Shown piece after piece: positions 43,243-45,446 of a DNA stretch of 45,446 nt. Origin of the DNA: Sandaracinaceae bacterium (GTDB lineage Bacteria > Myxococcota_A > Polyangia > Polyangiales > JAFGIB01); contig JADGRF010000267.1 in the NCBI GenBank assembly GCA_017881055.1, positions 1 through 45,446 on the forward strand. Direction: 5' to 3'. A program made the translations under genes and the position numbers. Position 1 is the first letter of the stretch, and every line of letters begins with the position of its first letter. The notes under the pieces are model-generated. The model searched no databases. It saw only the letters and a list, made by a program, of their open reading frames with translations, and was not told the origin of the DNA.

Positions 43243-44136
43243 CTACGGAGACTTCTTCTCTGCGCCGAGGCTCGACCGATACACCACCATGACGTCGCTT
43301 TCGGGGGCGAAGAAGTAGCCGAAGAGGGCGTAGAAGAGGGTGAGGGGGGTCCAGAGCTTCCAGCTCTTGGGGTTGATCGGCTCGATGGCGAGATCGACGG
43401 TGTCGTCGTGACACTTGAAGTAGTGGTTCACGAAGCACGAGTTCACGAACGGTAGCAGCGTGTTCGCGTACATCGTTCGGTAGTAACGGTCGAGCTTCCA
43501 GCCCAGGTCCTTCCCGAACGAGAGCAGCATGCGCTTGCTGAAGATGTGCCGGTGATACGGCTGGTGGAGCGTGTGCACGCGCTCCTCCGGGTGCGCGAGA
43601 TCGATCGCCTCCGCGTTCGGCGTGCCGAGCGCCACGACACCGCCGGGCTTCACGAGGCCTTGCATCTGGCGTAGGAAATCCCATGGCTCCGGAACGTGCT
43701 CGAGCACGTCCTGCGAGAGGATCACGTCGTAACGCTGCGCGAGCACGCTGCGATCCGAGAAGCCCTCGGAGTACTCGTCGAAGCCGCGCGCGCGGCTGTA
43801 GCCATGGCTCAACAGAAAGCGCACGAAGGCGCCACCGCCGCAGCCGAAGTCGAGCACGTCGTGCTCGGGGCGCAGGCCGGCGGCACGCAGACGTGCCAGC
43901 TGGCGGCCGTACATGGCGCGCAGCATCCAGTCCTGGTCGGCTTCACGCAGATGGTGAAACGGGTAGTCGTGGTAGTAGTGCGCAAGGTCGACCTCGTCGC
44001 GGGCGTGCAGCGAGCGGCAGCTCGGACAGCGCCACACGCGAAACTGCTCGGAGCGGAACTTCCGCACGTTGCTGCGGACCTGGGCCTCTTCGACGACGCC
44101 GGTGGCCTCGGCTTGGCAGATGTTGCAGCGCAGCAC
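43243..44136 (-). CDS. Zinc-ribbon class I SAM methyltransferase
   Basis: 297 aa from the GTG at 44136; the frame continues to 44241 but the extra 35 residues look non-native. The protein opens with a zinc ribbon (LRCNICQAE and WRCPSCRSLHARD, two CxxC pairs about 35 residues apart), followed by a Rossmann methyltransferase: VLDFGCGGGAFVRFLLSHGY (motif I), RYDVILSQDVLEHVPEPWDFL (motif II and post-I), LVKPGGVVALGTPNAEAIDL. The end contains a hydrophobic stretch (LWTPLTLFYALFGYFFAP). Zinc-ribbon plus methyltransferase proteins of this kind commonly act on sugars, lipids or secondary metabolites; the substrate is unknown. Convergent with the frameshifted gene (81 bp between). Confidence 0.8.
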   Translation of the reverse strand: MLRCNICQAEATGVVEEAQVRSNVRKFRSEQFRVWRCPSCRSLHARDEVDLAHYYHDYPFHHLREADQDWMLRAMYGRQLARLRAAGLRPEHDVLDFGCGGGAFVRFLLSHGYSRARGFDEYSEGFSDRSVLAQRYDVILSQDVLEHVPEPWDFLRQMQGLVKPGGVVALGTPNAEAIDLAHPEERVHTLHQPYHRHIFSKRMLLSFGKDLGWKLDRYYRTMYANTLLPFVNSCFVNHYFKCHDDTVDLAIEPINPKSWKLWTPLTLFYALFGYFFAPESDVMVVYRSSLGAEKKSP

Positions 44137-44348
44137 GGGCCAGGAGCCTACGCGATTGCAGGCGCCCGCGAGCGCGCAAAACGCTGCGCACGATGACGGA
44201 TCAGGCTCGCAGGCGCATTGATCACGTGGAGCGAGTCTCACCTACAGGACACTACGTAGTCGCCCGCGGGTGAGCATGACTGCGCGTGATCCGGCGCGAA
44301 TCGACGCACGCAGGAACACGAATGAAGGTGCCGCGGCTTGTCAATGCG

Positions 44349-44372
44349 TATACTTGATCCGCTGGACGGAGG
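44349..44372 (+). promoter_or_regulatory. -10-like TATACT and ribosome binding site GGAGG
   Basis: TATACT at 44349-44354 and GGAGG at 44368-44372. The GGAGG is 6 nt from the GTG at 44379 and touches the TTG at 44373, so the GTG is taken as the start. Confidence 0.4.
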
Positions 44373-44378
44373 TTGTCG

Positions 44379-45239
44379 GTGAACGAGAAAGTCTTTTCCG
44401 CGCAAATAGTTTTCCTCGCGTGTGTCTTGGCGAGCGCAGGTTGCCCCAAGAGTTCGAGCGGCAACAGCAACGACGGCGGTGCAGCCGGCAGTGGCGCCGT
44501 GGCCAAGTGCAAGGGCGGGGTCACCGTCACGGGCGTGGTGAAAGGTTTCGCGCCGAAGATCGAGCGCCAGCAATTCAAGACGGTGCCGGGCGTGAAGGTG
44601 TGCCTGTACGAACACCCCGAGGTGCCGTGCTCGACGACCGACGCGGGCGGCACGTTCTCACTGTGTGGCGTTCCAGCTGACTCGGAAGTATTGCTTTCGT
44701 TCGAGAAGAAAGAATACGTCAAGGCGCTGCGCATGCTGATCACGCGCCAGTCGGACTACGACATCCTCGCCGAGACCGCGATCGGCACGCTCGACTTGGG
44801 CATCGCCGAAGCCAACAAGAACAGCGTGGACTTGACCAGCCTCAAGGGCGGCGTCATTCAGTTCTTCGCGGCCGAGCCTGCCAACGGTGTCTTGCAGGTG
44901 TCGCTCTTGGGTGACTACAGCGCGGAGCTGCTCGACTTGGCCGGCAAGCCGGCGCAGTGCTACGGCGCGAACGGCGACGAGCCGTGCAAGGCGCTCTATC
45001 TCGACGAGTCCGGCGAGCCCGACATGACGCTCACGCACGCCTCGAAGAAGGGCGTCGGCGCGTTCGGCAACGTGAAGGCGGGCAAGTACCTGCTGCGCAT
45101 CACGCACCCTACCCTCGACTGCAGCCAGCACCTACCCGAGGCCGGCTGGAAAGCCACGTCCACCGACGAAGTCGTGGTCGAAGTGATCGACGCCTGGATC
45201 ACTTCGCAGGTCGGCGTGTTCTGTCAGCCGCCGCCATGA
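44379..45239 (+). CDS. Lipoprotein with carboxypeptidase-regulatory-like domain
   Basis: 286 aa starting GTG. Lipobox (LASAGC) at about residue 22, then a Ser/Asn/Gly linker (SSSGNSNDGGAAGSGA). The mature part begins VTVTGVVKGFAPKIERQ and PGVKVCLYEHPEVPCSTTDAGGTFSLCGVP, the pattern of a carboxypeptidase-regulatory-like beta sandwich, used for binding in outer-membrane and secreted proteins. A second beta domain follows (KAGKYLLRITHPTLDCSQHL). Conserved Cys pairs suggest disulfides. The stop overlaps the start of the next lipoprotein (ATGA), so they are translated together. Confidence 0.8.
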   Translation: MNEKVFSAQIVFLACVLASAGCPKSSSGNSNDGGAAGSGAVAKCKGGVTVTGVVKGFAPKIERQQFKTVPGVKVCLYEHPEVPCSTTDAGGTFSLCGVPADSEVLLSFEKKEYVKALRMLITRQSDYDILAETAIGTLDLGIAEANKNSVDLTSLKGGVIQFFAAEPANGVLQVSLLGDYSAELLDLAGKPAQCYGANGDEPCKALYLDESGEPDMTLTHASKKGVGAFGNVKAGKYLLRITHPTLDCSQHLPEAGWKATSTDEVVVEVIDAWITSQVGVFCQPPP

Positions 45240-45446
45240 ACGTGATGAGGCGAAAAGTCATGCAGTACCGTCAGTCGATTCGAAACGCGCTCTTGCCCTG
45301 CCTGGGCGCCCTCACCTGCCTTCTGGCCATCCCGCTCACGGGTTGCCCTAGCGACAACAGCGCGAATGCCAGTGACGGCGGAACCGCCGACGGCGGCAAC
45401 TTCTGCGGCTCGGGTCAAGCCAATCCCGGCAGCAGCTGCATCAACC
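45236..45446 (+). CDS. Lipoprotein, C-terminus beyond window
   Basis: Opens with an ATG in the ATGA overlap with the previous gene. In-frame ATGs at 45245 and 45260 are also possible, the last giving a normal signal peptide (MQYRQSIRNALLPCLGAL). Lipobox IPLTGC, then a linker with DGG repeats (NASDGGTADGGNF) and Cys residues (FCGSGQ, SSCIN). The frame is open to the window end. Probably a paralog of the preceding lipoprotein or its partner; the domain lies outside. Confidence 0.7.
   Translation, partial: MNVMRRKVMQYRQSIRNALLPCLGALTCLLAIPLTGCPSDNSANASDGGTADGGNFCGSGQANPGSSCIN

Noticed and set aside
1..45446. tRNA, rRNA or riboswitch
   Set aside because: I scanned for T-loop and anticodon patterns and for leader structures before cys and bio genes and saw none that hold up by eye; a tRNA or Rfam scan would settle it.

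Overview
The window is a GC-rich bacterial chromosome segment that looks like a myxobacterium (Myxococcota, probably the Polyangia side). The reasons are inference from content: many Cys- or 'DGG'-rich lipoproteins with long Ala/Gly/Ser tails, a matrixin-type protease ending in a hydrophobic helix plus Arg/Lys tail like the myxobacterial C-terminal sorting tag, very large TPR/transglutaminase proteins, and a cupin anti-sigma/ECF sigma pair. I see no phage, insertion sequence, tRNA, rRNA or CRISPR array. Long antisense open frames are common and are GC-third-position shadows.

Layout. 1-11981 is almost all minus strand: an OmpA-like coiled-coil protein, two giant paralogous TPR / jelly-roll / DUF3857 / transglutaminase-like proteins joined by an ATGA overlap, an ECF sigma factor overlapping its putative cupin anti-sigma factor, an RlmI-type rRNA methyltransferase and a lipoprotein cut by the window edge. 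12130-18975 is plus strand: an APH-fold phosphotransferase, a polytopic GT-C-like membrane protein, a large OmpA-family outer-membrane protein, a lipoprotein and a serine acetyltransferase. 19021-23541 is a mixed block of poorly known proteins, a DUF2520 oxidoreductase and two Cys-rich lipoproteins. 23793-31442 (plus) holds a PilZ protein, then a tight run of inositol-phosphatase-like protein, CysD, CysN with a degenerate APS-kinase tail, a phospholipase-D-fold pseudoenzyme and a matrixin protease, followed by bioA. 31458-36708 (minus) is a three-gene set of GT-C-like membrane proteins. 36766-45446 has prpE, a LolA-like protein, a CrtC-like/polyprenyl-synthase fusion with an unusual upstream repeat array, a gene-poor 0.5-kb stretch with a 100-bp inverted repeat and G-runs, a frameshifted lipoprotein, a zinc-ribbon methyltransferase and two more lipoproteins.

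How the genes may work together. A theme of the window is pairs of intact and apparently dead enzyme domains: the two transglutaminase-like paralogs keep (Cys953/His996/Asp1009) and lose (Ser947 for Cys) the catalytic triad; CysN carries an APS-kinase domain whose Walker A lysine is Arg; and the next gene encodes a PLD fold whose His and Lys of HxKxxxxD are Leu and Gln. The sulfate-activation run (IMPase-like phosphatase, CysD, CysN, PLD-like) and the terpenoid-type fusion enzyme with its own repeat-rich promoter are the best candidates for undescribed biology.
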